DNA from: Argopecten irradians
Lineage: Eukaryota; Mollusca; Bivalvia; Pectinida; Pectinidae
Assembly (NCBI RefSeq): GCF_041381155.1
Contig: NC_091139.1
Location: 8,308,383-8,372,382, forward strand
Length of the DNA stretch: 64,000 nt
Direction of reading: 5' to 3'
Made by a program: the position numbers and the translations under genes. The notes under the pieces are model-generated. The model was not told where the DNA came from, did not search any database, and was given only the letters and a program-made list of their open reading frames with translations. This document shows, one piece after another, positions 10,680-22,242 of this stretch (position 1 is the stretch's first letter; each line of letters begins with the position of its first letter).

Positions 10680-13471
10680 TTATAATGTCGATGAGTATAG
10701 ATTGTGTCCCAGACACTGAAGATGGACGCCTGGCTCCGTAATGACCTGTCCGGCCTCATAGACTTTACCGTCAAACCAACAGCCAGCTACAGTAACACGT
10801 AAACAATAGAATAAGTTATGAGTCGAAAAAGAAAACGTCAAAGTAGAAACAAAGACATTTCAAAACAAAACAAAAAAGTAAAAGGTCAAAGTAGAAACAA
10901 AGGTATGTCAAAATTGAAACTGTAACATGTCGAAATAGGAACAATGACATGTCAAAGTAGAAACTGTGACATGTCAAAGTAGAAATTGTAATACAATGTA
11001 TGTCAAAATGAAAACTATAACATGTCAAAACAAAAACAAAAATATCAATCCAAAATTTAAACTGTAATATGATATTATCGGGATAAAATAAGAACACTTA
11101 CTCTGTCCATCCACAGATCGCCTTTGCTGCTCTAAACTGCTGCAGTCTCCACTGTACAAACAGACAGGTGGGTAGTTGTAAATCTGCTTATAATGGCGTT
11201 GAAATTATGCCCTTATATGTCATAATTATTGATCACTAATTAATAAATACAAATTTATTCCTTTAATTTGTCATTTCATTTTACAAAAAAAGTGTCATAT
11301 TCATAGGTTAGAGAACAGATATTACATACTTGCTTTACGTCATAGGTCTATAGTAGAGAACATTATTACATACTTGCTTTATGTCAGAGATACTTGCGAT
11401 AAAGAACATTTATCATAGGTCTATAAGACATTTATTACATACTTGCTTATCGTGAAACGATTATCGTGCGATATAAGAACAGTTATCTTTGCCAATTTAA
11501 ACAAACAATTTTGATGCAAACAGTTTGTTACCGTATATTTGGAAGATTCTATGAAGCAATCTGTCAATTTCCCAGTAATGAAACGAAGGATGATAGATCC
11601 TTTTACCTTTGTCAACTTCGGTACAAATATATGTGTACGTTAACTGCAATCATTGCTCCATAAGCTACGCTGGTAAGTGTAGCCGTAGCGTATAGTACAA
11701 TTAACCGTGTCTCTGACGATACATTATTGTAGTCAGTGTACCATGTATTTGTACTGAAGATAGCAATATTGTCTGTAGCTCTAAAGGCATCTATATAGAC
11801 AATGTTGCCAATTATCGTCCGAAAAGTGTTCTAGGGTGGATATGTGTGTACATGTGAGACTACATGTTTGGAAGAATCTATGAAACAATCTGTCAATTTC
11901 CCAGTAACGAAATTAGGATGATAGATTCCTTTGACACTTTGTCAACTCAGTACAAATACACATGTACTCTAACTGTAATAATGCATCGTCGGAGACACAC
12001 TGTTACGCACTATACGTACGCTACGCTTACAAGTGTAGCCATAATGTAGCTTGTCTCCGAATATGACAATATTGATAGCTCTAAATAAGTAGACTTATAT
12101 AGATAATGCTGTCGTCCGTGTACTAGGGCGGATATTGATACAATGTATACTTACTACAGTGAAACCTGCTGACCAAGATTATTGTTACCCAGACAAGGAA
12201 TTTTGGCCAAACAAGTCGGGATGATGATGTCTTCACCAGGTCCATAAACGCGTCCGTCAAATAGACAACCAGCTGTGTGTGACAACAAGATATTTCTGTA
12301 GTGCGCTAGAAAACTTGTCCAAACGCTTTACAATACGAGAAGATTTATTTGGTCAACATTATTCTGTAGCCGTACCCCCCCCCCCCCTCCAACCCACCCA
12401 CCCATCCCACCCCCCACCCATCCCACCCCCCGAAACAAAACAAAAACACTTTACAATACGAGAAGCGAGAAGCGTCTGGCTGGTATAGTTCAATATGGTA
12501 CTATCTCGTTAAAATTCCACCAAAAGTATAACGTATAGGGCGATCACACTGAAATATCACATAAAAAGATAGCCCGCTATTAGTAATATACCAAAAAGAC
12601 TTGTCGTTATAGGCAAAGGTGATCCTCCGAAAGTGAAATGATATTGAATTATATAGCGCTTATAAATAATAATTACAGAATCAGCGTTACTTACTTTGTC
12701 CGTCTACGGCTCTCTTCTCGGTGGGGCAGATTCCGCTACGGAAAATAAAAACAAGTTGTACAATCTCCAAATTATCAAACCATTTCACGTTTGCTCTTTG
12801 ATATGTTGGAGAAAAAAACATTGGTGATACAGAGTGACAGTGATAATATGGAATGGATAGTTTTTATGTTTGTAGTTTTCAGAAATCGTGTACAATTCTC
12901 GATTCGGGAATCTAGAGGCAAGACTCTTTGGGAATTCCGAGAATATCATCGATACTTACCCCAACATATGTAGGTTTCCGTACAGGTTATGACCAAAGCA
13001 GGTCATTTCTGCCAGACAACCCTTTTCTACAATCACCTGTCCTTTCTGGTACACTGCACCATCAAATAAACAACCAACTGTGGACAAACAAAACATACAA
13101 TATAACTTGTCTAAACCAGATGTTAACGGGACCAGTCAATTTGTTCTGTTTATACAGGTGTCCGGTTTATAGAGGATAGAACCTTTCCATGGGTAGCTGC
13201 GATGACGTTACTCTGAACGAAGGACGGCAGATTTGTATGTTACATAATGAAAGTATTGTTAACTTATGGTGATTGATGATATTCTATGAACACAAACTCA
13301 TTGTTGCACAGACTCAGTGGTTCTATCAATTGCTCCAAATTGCAAATTCTTTTGAGAATCTCTAAATTTTACGTAGTGATGTACTGTCGCCTTAATGTAC
13401 CTACTTTGACCATCTGCAGCTGGAGCTGCTGTTGCCATGGAGATGACGACGGCGAGGAGCATGGGAACCAT
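10680..13471 (-). CDS. Secreted Cys-containing protein with three exon-encoded repeats
   Basis: Six exons join in phase to 166 aa: 13471-13405, 13077-12960, 12735-12695, 12272-12155, 11151-11102, 10786-10680 (stop TAA). Exon 1 encodes a signal peptide (MVPMLLAVVISMATAAPA). Exons 2, 4 and 6 encode a repeat GC-x-FDG-x-VY-x2-G; exons 2 and 4 are both exactly 118 nt, with cysteines at repeat positions 2, 20 and 26. Exons 3 and 5 are short linkers (41 and 50 nt) with one cysteine, ending VDGQ. Exon 6 lacks the second cysteine and stops after GHNLYSSTL. Every junction uses the same phase pattern (1, 2, 1, 2, 1). The repeat resembles the N-terminal half of a von Willebrand type C-like module, but this is only a resemblance. 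AATAAA on the minus strand lies at 10468-10463. The protein is probably extracellular; function unknown. Confidence 0.8.
11533..12050. repeat. Intronic direct duplication
   Basis: 11533-11690 and 11861-12045 are diverged direct copies sharing CAATCTGTCAATTTCCCAGTAA, GATGATAGAT and the (A)GCTACGCT...GTGTAGCC end. Both lie in the intron between exons 4 and 5 of the secreted-protein gene. Confidence 0.7.
12371..12432. repeat. C-rich low-complexity tract
   Basis: Poly-C run followed by CCCACCCAT-type repeats, in an intron of the secreted-protein gene. Confidence 0.9.
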
Positions 13472-13837
13472 GGTTACGATATTTCGGACAGATGAGTGGA
13501 AAGGTAGAAATGGTGAGAAGAAACATGTTATATAAAGGTTCCGGTCCCGTGTTCTGCAATGTGATCGTGATAAGCTTGTCTTGTATAACAAAAGCATGAC
13601 CTTACTGAAAAGGTCAAGGGAATTTTCTTTATCTTTTTGGTTTATATTGAACCAATCCTTTAGACAGTGCTTTGTCCTTTTTTATCTTTAGTTGTAATAC
13701 TCCCTCATACATGTGTCAGGTTAATTCCACCATCAGACAATAGTTTATAGAACATTGTTGGCGTTTGTGGTTAGTTATGTTGATGGTTCTTCTTTAAAGT
13801 TTGGTAAAAATCATACACCAGTGTATCTAATATAAAC

Positions 13838-14125
13838 TTAAAGGGACAATTCAGTCTAAGAGAACATTAAAATTTGTACATATATCGAAAAAAAACCAGT
13901 TCTTATGGAAATTAGATCAGTCGGTTTTACTGTGATATGCATGAAAAGCCCCATAGTGGTGATATGTGTGTGAAATGTTCAAACTCGCTCGCTGTCCGCC
14001 ATTACACACTGTGGTCAAACTTCTTGTATCCCTTGCTCGTAAGAGTAATGCAACTTTTGTCTAAATCTGTTCAAATCGCTCTGACAGTTGTGTGTTTATC
14101 TTATTAGGTGAATTGTCTTGCCTAA
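13838..14125. mobile_element. Candidate TTAA-type MITE
   Basis: Starts TTAA-AGGGACAATTCA and has an inverted, less perfect right end TGAATTGTCTTGCCTAA at about 14109-14125. The left end looks TTAA-flanked; the right target duplication is not clear. Confidence 0.4.
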
Positions 14126-15083
14126 AAATCATTTTATCACCTTCTCAGTGGTTATGTAGTTCATTTGTTTAACGTGCATTACTTTGGCTCGGGTATGGGT
14201 ACAGCGTCCATATTGTACCTGCTTTCAACGATATTTATTAAAATACTTAATAAGGCCAAGGAATTTGTCAATGTTTTACGTTATATGTTTCATAAGAGAT
14301 GTAGAACAATACATTTATGCTATATTTGGCTTCTTGGTTATGTAAAAGAATTAGCCTGAGTGAATTGTCTCTACAACAACTTTCAAAAGTTTCAAAGGGA
14401 GACAAATTTAAATGTTTACAATGTATCCCTCTGTGGTATCTATGTCGGCAGCGGCTTAATTCTATATATATTATCATACATATTTCGTATTTGGCGGACG
14501 GACTGTTCAATATGTGTAACAGTCATATGATTTGCAACCAAAAATATTAGTTTTAAAAAATCATTTAAAAGTCCCTGTATGGTGGCATATTTCTGCCATC
14601 GAGTTGCCGACTTACGACTAAATGCTGTCGACATAATTAAGGCATTATGTCGACATCATATAGGAAGATGTCGACATAAACAGAAGAATATGTCGACTTA
14701 CAAAATGTACCTGCTCACATAATGATTCCAAGATAATTATGTAGAAAGTCGGTAACTCGGCGATTAATCGTGTTTATGCTCGGGTGTGAGTGACACCGTC
14801 TTGTCAGTTATTGATGTCGACATCTAAACTAAAAGATGGCGACATTTGGTCTTGAAAGTGGAAATCAAAGGCCACCCTTTCATAAAGCACTGTGTATATG
14901 CAGCAAGGCACCATACAGCAGAGATCGACGTTGATTTTGTAAATTCAGGTTTTTATTTATTTGATTTCAAAATCAATAATTGTGATCCAGCACATCCCGG
15001 CCATGCAGCTGTAGCCTGCGTGTACGTAGAGCTCTGTTAGCCCGAGCTGAGGAAGTTAAAGTTCAAAAGGACTCTGCTTTGTA

Positions 15084-15606
15084 GCTGCAATATTGTTGCT
15101 CAAAAGACTTTTTGACAGGAAATAATGTCGTCTTCAGAGCTACAATTGGTGCCTATTACTGCTAATGGAGCAAAGCAATGATTATGCAAACCATTATAAA
15201 ACGCTTGTTTGCATTTTTATCGTACTTGTTTGATATAGCTTACCTTCTAGGGAATAAAACTGAACCACATAAAATATCAAATTCTCACCGAGGCATTATT
15301 TTTTTACATAATATATATGAAGGTCTTTCTGAAGGAAATTTATACGGCAAGTCCACAAATTGTGAATTTGACGTCTTGTGAGCGGTACGGTAGATATAAA
15401 GAAAGGTAGTTATGTTTGTTTTGGACAAAAATCATATGTAAATACATGTATACGCATAAAAAATTGGAAACCTACAAAAAAGTAAAGAAAACTATGTCCG
15501 AGTGATTTTCAGAGGCAGTGCTCCACTACGACACATAGGGACCAACTCGTACCCGGCCGAAAGGTATAGTAGGCCGGGTACGTATATTCGTTCTTTCTGC
15601 TTTGTA
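15084..15606. mobile_element. 523-bp insertion in left arm with 11-bp flanking repeat
   Basis: The direct repeat TCTGCTTTGTA at 15073-15083 and 15596-15606 brackets a segment absent from the matching place in the right arm (about 21057-21075), which has only one copy. Near its right end is a hairpin GTACCCGGCC / GGCCGGGTAC (15549-15581). Either it inserted with an 11-bp target duplication, or the right arm lost it by recombination between the short repeats. Confidence 0.55.
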
Positions 15607-17143
15607 CAACGAACGTGGGTTGAAAATTCGTTTAAAAGCTGTGTGTGTGTTTTATGGATTGGCATTCGTACCAAGTCCATGTGATACATACCGTACTGTA
15701 CTTATATATTAAAAGAATGAATGAAAAATGAAAAATACAAAAGAACGATTTTTCATGTTTTATTTTCTTGCAAATCACGAAAAATACCAAAAGGTCACAG
15801 TACACAATACACATTGGGAAACCAGCTTTACTTGTTAGCTTGCCCTGTTATATATACATAAATATTTACATCCCTCGATACGCTTACAACGAACTTTTGT
15901 TATGGTCGTAATGGCCAGATTCAACATTTGGGCTAAAAATCCTCCCGGACACGGTTTTAAACTCCAAACTCGGGATATATCTGCATCTATTTTTGTAGTA
16001 AAAACATGCGTTCTTTGTAGTCAAACATAGTAAAACAAGTCACGTGCTTATACCTCATTCATGCCATTGGCCGGAATATACAATTGGATTATGGGTAACT
16101 AGTGATCACGTGATTGTGTGTTTACTTCCAAATATGGTGATAGTTTGCTTGCCATTTCTTCGGAAAAACTGATTTATTTGAAAATATTTAGACTCCAAAA
16201 TGTTATTAATATTGCATGCATATCATTTTGACTTGCACATATGTACTGTTTTATAATAAATAACGAACTGATATGAGTTATAAAACTGCCATTTTAACGG
16301 TTTGTAAATAAATGATATAATGCGAATTGACCAATTCAATAGGTCTAACCGTGTAATCTAAGATCAGCGAAGATCGGCTGCTCCCGGCTAAATTCGTAGA
16401 ATTCTAAATCTATATTTACGCAGAGAATATATAATTACCTGCTTTAGGTTTCATAACAGATACATATAACACAGAGAAAATAAGATCTTCGTCAAAAGGC
16501 CAAATTATATATACTAAATACCAGGTCAGAGAAATCACTATATTTGGAAGTAAACACACACTCATGTGATCACTAGTTACCCATAATACAATTCCATATC
16601 TATTTCGGCCAATGGCATGAATTAGGTATAAGCACGTGACTTGTTTTTCTACGTTTGACTACAAAGAACGCGTGTTTTGTACCATTATGGGGAACATCCC
16701 CCGCGGATCGTGGTTTCATTTCCACCATTTGAAATTGCTAAACAATACTATCATATCATTGTTTATTTTTCATATTCTTTCCAAACAAATGGTTAAGCTT
16801 CCGCGTAGCCCACTTGGCTTTTTGGGAATCTAATACATGCGTACACATACTAAGGAAAATGATGTGCATGCACGGGCTTATGTGCTTACATGGTAGCTTC
16901 GCGCCTGGTAAATTGGGACCTAGGACCTAACTCACTATGTATGTACCAGTTTGTTTGTCAGAAATACTCTTCATAGATTAAAAGGTCTCAAGGCCCTCTA
17001 CCAATATTGTGAATTTCATAGTCCTGGGGTGTCTAAATTTTCCCCAGGGGAGAGGGTCAAATTTACCATAGTTTATATAGGGAAACACTTTATGAGCATT
17101 ATTTACTCAGTTTTCATAGGAAATGTAACAGATGTAATGGAAT

Positions 17144-18384
17144 AGATGGAATACTCCTCATAGATTAAAAGGTTAAATTGATATGATAGACCAATATATG
17201 GTGCTTATATACAGTGTATGTCTTTGTTTCATTCTGTATCTGAACTCAGGTGACCAATCAGAAAAAAAAACATAACTGACAGGTGGCTATGGTTTTTTTT
17301 ACTGCTATATAGACTTCAATTTTAGTTTTCCCATGTTATAAAACCTTTTCAAATGGAAAGAAAAAGGTAAAACATTACAGAAATAGAGAAAAGATCCATC
17401 TTTTATTGGCATGATTTACACCAGTCAGTTGTGGGTACCAATTGCAAGTTAATCAAAACTTTAATGTGCAACTGCAGGGGCGTAGGAAGAAAAAGGGTCC
17501 TCCAGCACATTTTTCGTCCTTCCTTTTAGAAAATTTTGCCGCTTTGTGGCGAATTTCCTAAAATGTTCAAGCACGTAATGTTCCAACCTTTAATAATGAA
17601 AATTCAATACACATGGACTAGACTAGAAATGTTCATCAAGGGATTCTACTATTTCAAAAATGTTTCTTAAAATACTAAGTTGTTTATATGTCTTAGCAAG
17701 ACAATTAAATCAATTCATTATTTTTTTTAGTTAAACAACAATGTGCCGATGGTGTGAAGCCGGTAAGTTTAGATCGAGCTGGGTTGCATAATGATATGAC
17801 GACATCCGCAATTATAATTTCTAAACGCAGATAATTTTGAATCAAAAAATTACCACGTTAAGAACGCTTTAAGATCCTCAAAATACATCGTAAAACTCAT
17901 CTCAGTCATTCTAAGTCGTAATTTTTTTTCCCGGGGGAGACCCCCGGACCCCACAAACACCAAAATCTCGCGCATTCGGCGCTCGCAAAATCATCAAATT
18001 AGTAATTTTTTTTTCGAGTGAGACCACCGGACCCCCCAAACACCAAATTGGAAAAGTTAAGATCTTGAAACATGGGAATTGTGAATGGAAAAGTGAAAAA
18101 CAAAAAATGTAACATATGTTGAACTGGTTGTTTGGCATAAAATTACTTTTTTTTGACTCAATATAGTCAATTACTTTCCATGCATTATTCAACCAAAATT
18201 TAGACTGACCATTACATTTCCAGGTCAACATCAATTTTAATTTCAACACAACTTTATTAGGTGATGTTTTAAATAATTGTCAAGGATATACATGAACTTT
18301 GACATCTGACACAACATGTAATCTTCAATTTATCAATGTTCCACGATTAAAGTCTACTCTTCTTGTCCAGGTTGGGTGGTAAGT
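17144..18384. other. Spacer of the giant inverted repeat, left part
   Basis: No supported exon. It contains a second copy of ACTC(C/T)TCATAGATTAAAAGGT (also at 16968), and two related GGGGGAGACCCCCGGACCCC-type segments at about 17925-17955 and 18015-18040, which look like a repeated element fragment. Confidence 0.45.
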
Positions 18385-19330
18385 CTCAGTCTTTTGTAAG
18401 CCAACACAAACTCTGCCTTAGTGCAATATAATTCAAACAAGGTTCAAAACACAATGGAACACAACACTGTTTACATTGGAAAGTGGTTTCCCTTCTAAGA
18501 CGTCTTGGAGCAGGACGTCCCTGATGTTGTGCTCTATACATCTCCATCTCATTCTCACCAGGCCCACAGATTTGGTACCCGTTGGATAGAAGGTGTCCTA
18601 AGAAATGTCTCGCTGACAGGCGCTAAAGGTTGTCTCCCTTCTCCTACCTTTAGATTCTGGTCCTGTCACATCAGCCTCCAAGAAAAGATGGCAGATAATT
18701 TCTATTCTGAAATTGTAAAATTAATAGATAATGAGAATGTTAACTTTCATGATTTCACACAAAAAGCTTTTGATGTCAATTTTTATGCTCCCATTTAATG
18801 GTGATCCACCGCAGACAATTTTTTTCTCTATCAAAAACAAAAGCAGACGATTTAGAATTTTTCTTCAGTTACAAAAGTTACTGACTTTACACCATTACCA
18901 CCATTGAAAAGTTTGAGATTCTAATTTTACTTCAAGATAAAAATATTAAAAATAATTAATTGCATCCCGAAAAAATTCCGTGGCACTATGTCCTATATGG
19001 AATGAAGTACTGATTGTTCAATAATTAATTATTTTAAAATATTTTTTGTGTGTTAATTAGACATATATACACACGATTAAACACCAATTATTGTTCAAAT
19101 GATGTGTATCATTTATTTTCTATCGGCGGTGGAGCATCTTTAAAACATAATATGTACATGATCAAAATTCGGGATTCTTTGTAGATTATATAGGAATTTA
19201 GGACTGCAATGCCAAGGACATGAAAAAAACCTTCTTCCACCATTTCAATGTCCAACTTTGGAAAAACCAACAATGCTTTAAAGAATTTGATATAAAAAAT
19301 AAACTCATTTACTGACATGCGCATCTCCTA
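18385..19330 (-). pseudogene. piggyBac-type transposase relic
   Basis: Reading the minus strand from 19330, the segment to 19144 contains FFHVLGIAVLNSYIIYKE, which resembles the conserved motif near the end of the DDE_Tnp_1_7 (piggyBac) catalytic domain. After the MITE at 18795-19143, decayed sequence matching the LT-x-KAF region follows. The C-terminal cysteine-rich domain (CKQCCVPLCFEPC, preceded by RRETTFQ) lies at about 18435-18490. Stops and frame changes separate the pieces, and the N-terminal two thirds are missing where the right arm of the inverted repeat begins, so it cannot encode an active transposase. This recognition is from motif memory. Confidence 0.7.
18795..19143. mobile_element. 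TTAA-flanked MITE, family 2, copy 1
   Basis: Begins TTAA-TGGTGATCCACCGC and ends GGCGGTGGAGCATCT-TTAA. It is colinear with 24864-25206 and 63616-63985. It sits inside the piggyBac-type relic, so it inserted after that copy arrived. Confidence 0.85.
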
Positions 19331-21466
19331 GCATCAGTGATCCAGTATTTACAATGGAACCAAATCTTTTTCAACAGATAAAATTTTAATGGTTCTCATA
19401 TTATTGATCTATCAACAAAGTGTTTATCTGTAAGAATTCAATTTAGTCTGGCTCTTTGACTTACCTGTATACTGCTTGCATGCGCTTGTGTAGCTCAAAA
19501 CAGTCAGGCGGACAATTTTGTTGTCATCATGTTGATTCCATTACATCTGCTACATTTCCTATGAAAAAGGAGCAAATAATGCTAAAAAATAAAAACCTTG
19601 AGACCTTTCAATCTATGAAGAGTAATTCTGACGAACCAAATGATATACTAATAACCAGTAGTATCTAGGCTTTTTCGTACGGAACCTACCGAAGCATAAT
19701 GAGTTAGGTCCTATATATGTAGGTCCCAATTTAGCACATAAGTCCGTGCATGCACATCATTTTCCTTAGTACAATATATGTGTAAAAGTACGTGTATTAG
19801 ATTCCAAAAAAGCTAATTGGGCTACGTGGAAGCTTTTAAAACCATTTGTTTGGAATGAATCTGGAAATTAAACAATGATACATGTGTGATAGTATTGCTT
19901 AGCAATTTAAAATGCTGGAAATGAAACCACGATCCGCGGGGGATTTTCCCCATAATAGTACAAAACACGCGTTCTTTGTAGTCAAACGTAATCAAACAAG
20001 TCACGTGCTTATACCTCATTCATGCCATTGGCTGAAATAAATATGGAATTGTATTATGGGTTACTAGTGATCACATGAGTGTGTGTTTACTTCCAAATAT
20101 AGTGATTTCTCTGACCTGGTATTTAGTATATATAATTTGGCCTCTTGACGAAGATCTTATTTTCTCTGTGTTATATGTATCTGTTCTGAAACCTAAAGCA
20201 GGTAATAATATACATAAATATAAATGTAGAATTCTACGAATTTAGCCGGGAGCAGCCGATTTTCGCTGATCCTAGATTACACGGTTAGACCTATTGAATT
20301 GGTCAATTCGCATTATATCATTTACTTACAAAACGTGAAAATGGCAGTTTTATAACTCATTTCAGTTCATTATTTATGTTAAAACACTACATATGTGCAA
20401 GTCAAAATGATATGCATGTAATATTAATAACATTTTGGAGTCTAAATATTTTTAAATTAATCAATTTTTCCGAAGAAATGGCAAGCAAACTATCACCATA
20501 TTTGGAAGTAAACACACAATCACATGATCACTAATTACCCATAATACAATTGTATATTCCGGCCAATGACATGAATGAGGTATAAGCACGTGACTTTTCT
20601 TTTACTACGTTTTGACTACAAAAAATAGATGTAGATATATCCCGACTTTGGAGCTAAAACTGCGTCCCGGGAGGATCTTTAGCCCAAAGGCTGAATCTGG
20701 CCATTAAGACCGTCACAAAAATGCGTTGTGCCTTTATAAAAGTGTATCGAGGGACGTAAATATTTATGTATATATATATGGACAAGGCAAGCTAACAAAT
20801 AAAGCTGGTTTCCCAATGTGTATTGTTGTGTACCTGTACTGTGACCTTTATGGTTTTTAAATTATGTAACTGGTATTTTTCGTGATTCGCAAGAAAATAA
20901 AACATGAAAAAATCATTGTTTTGTATTTTTCATTTATTCTTTTAATACAGTATATTAAGGTATGTACCATATAGACTTGGTACGAATGCTAATCCACAAA
21001 GCACACACACAGCTTTAAAACGAATTTTCAACCCACGGTTATATATATTAATAAATGATTGTACAAAGCAGAGTCCTTTTGCACTCTAACTTCCTCAGCT
21101 CGGACTGACAGCTACAATTTGTACGTACACGCAGGCTACAGCTGCATGGCCGGGATGTGCAGGATCACAATTTTTGATTTTGCAATCAAATAAATAAAAA
21201 CTTACACGAATTAACAAAATCAACGTCGATCTCTGCTGTAAGGTGCCTTGCTGCATATACACAGTGTTTTATGAAAGGGTGGCCTTTGATTTCAACTTTC
21301 TACATAATTATCTTGGAATCATTATGCGGGCAGGTACATGTGGTAAGTCGACATATTCTTCTGTTTATGTCGATATCTTCCGATATGATGCCGTCATAAT
21401 GCCTTAATTATGTCGACATCATTAAGTCGTAAGTCGGCAACTCGATGGCTGAAATATGCCACCATA

Positions 21467-22242
21467 TCTCTGTTTTATTAGGTAATCGTCCCAATGTTTA
21501 ATCTGAAAACCCCCAAAAAACCCACATGCAAGACTATTAAGTATGTTGATTAGTCTATCCACCAAATATAAAATATGTGTGACAAAATCCATTTTCAGTA
21601 AATAAGTCCCCTGTGGACCCCCGTCCCCACAATTACTTTATCATATCTTGCACGTACGTACAGAGTACCTGACTCTTATCTAAGCGCTTTTTCCACGCGA
21701 CGGAATCGAAACAACAAGCTAAGTGAGGTCAACTTTAAATGTTAGAAAACGCTGATGACTGATTTCATGTTTTCTAGCAGTAATTTATATATATATAAAT
21801 CTTTCTAGATAGAATCACTGCATAAAATCTATTCTGCACCTGAGCATAATGTATTTAGCTAAGTTTAATTTGAATACAGATGTCACTTTCGTGTACACAG
21901 CGTAACGTTATGTATATCTACAGCCTTCGGAGGGAGTTGCCACTTGAATATTGTATGATAATGTAGTCAAATCATAACGAAGTATGGTGCAGTTATAATA
22001 TAAAAAAGAAATGACCTTTTCATGCAAACAGAATATTGATAGGAAATGGAGAGGAAACGGTTACTTTCAGTATGCCCTATAAGTAGTAGCAATATCCGGT
22101 GTATGCCTATATAAAATTACAAAATTTTATAGAAAATAGAAACTATTCACTTCATGTTCATTTAGAGGACGTCTAACCTAAAATAAATTTAGATATTTCT
22201 ACTGTATGGTAGGCCTATTATGCCTATAACTTTCGTCTGAAC
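21467..22242. promoter_or_regulatory. Upstream region of HSF2BP-like gene
   Basis: Contains at 21530-21635 a single copy of sequence matching one arm of the foldback at 57958-58234 (GTCTATCCACCAAATA, CCCCTGTGGACCC). The rest should hold the HSF2BP promoter and 5' UTR, but I see no decisive TATA box or initiator. Confidence 0.35.

Larger units (their letters stand above)
14578..21466. repeat. Giant nested inverted repeat
   Basis: The left arm (14578-17143) and right arm (19534-21466) are inverted copies. The outer edges read TATGGTGGCATAT and ATATGCCACCATA; the inner edges are GGAAATGTAACAGATGTAAT and its diverged complement. Shared blocks include 14850-15080 against 21050-21300 and 15700-16140 against 20500-20990. 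Each arm holds a second internal inverted repeat: 16001-16140 with 16534-16677 on the left, and about 19955-20098 with 20510-20630 on the right. The spacer 17144-19533 holds a piggyBac-type relic and a MITE. It may be a foldback-type element or an inverted segmental duplication. A TA at each outer edge could be a target duplication. Confidence 0.85.

Noticed and set aside
18505-18798. 97-codon plus-strand open frame ending MADNFYSEIVK...
   Set aside because: Antisense to the piggyBac-type relic and its stop is created by the TTAA edge of a MITE.
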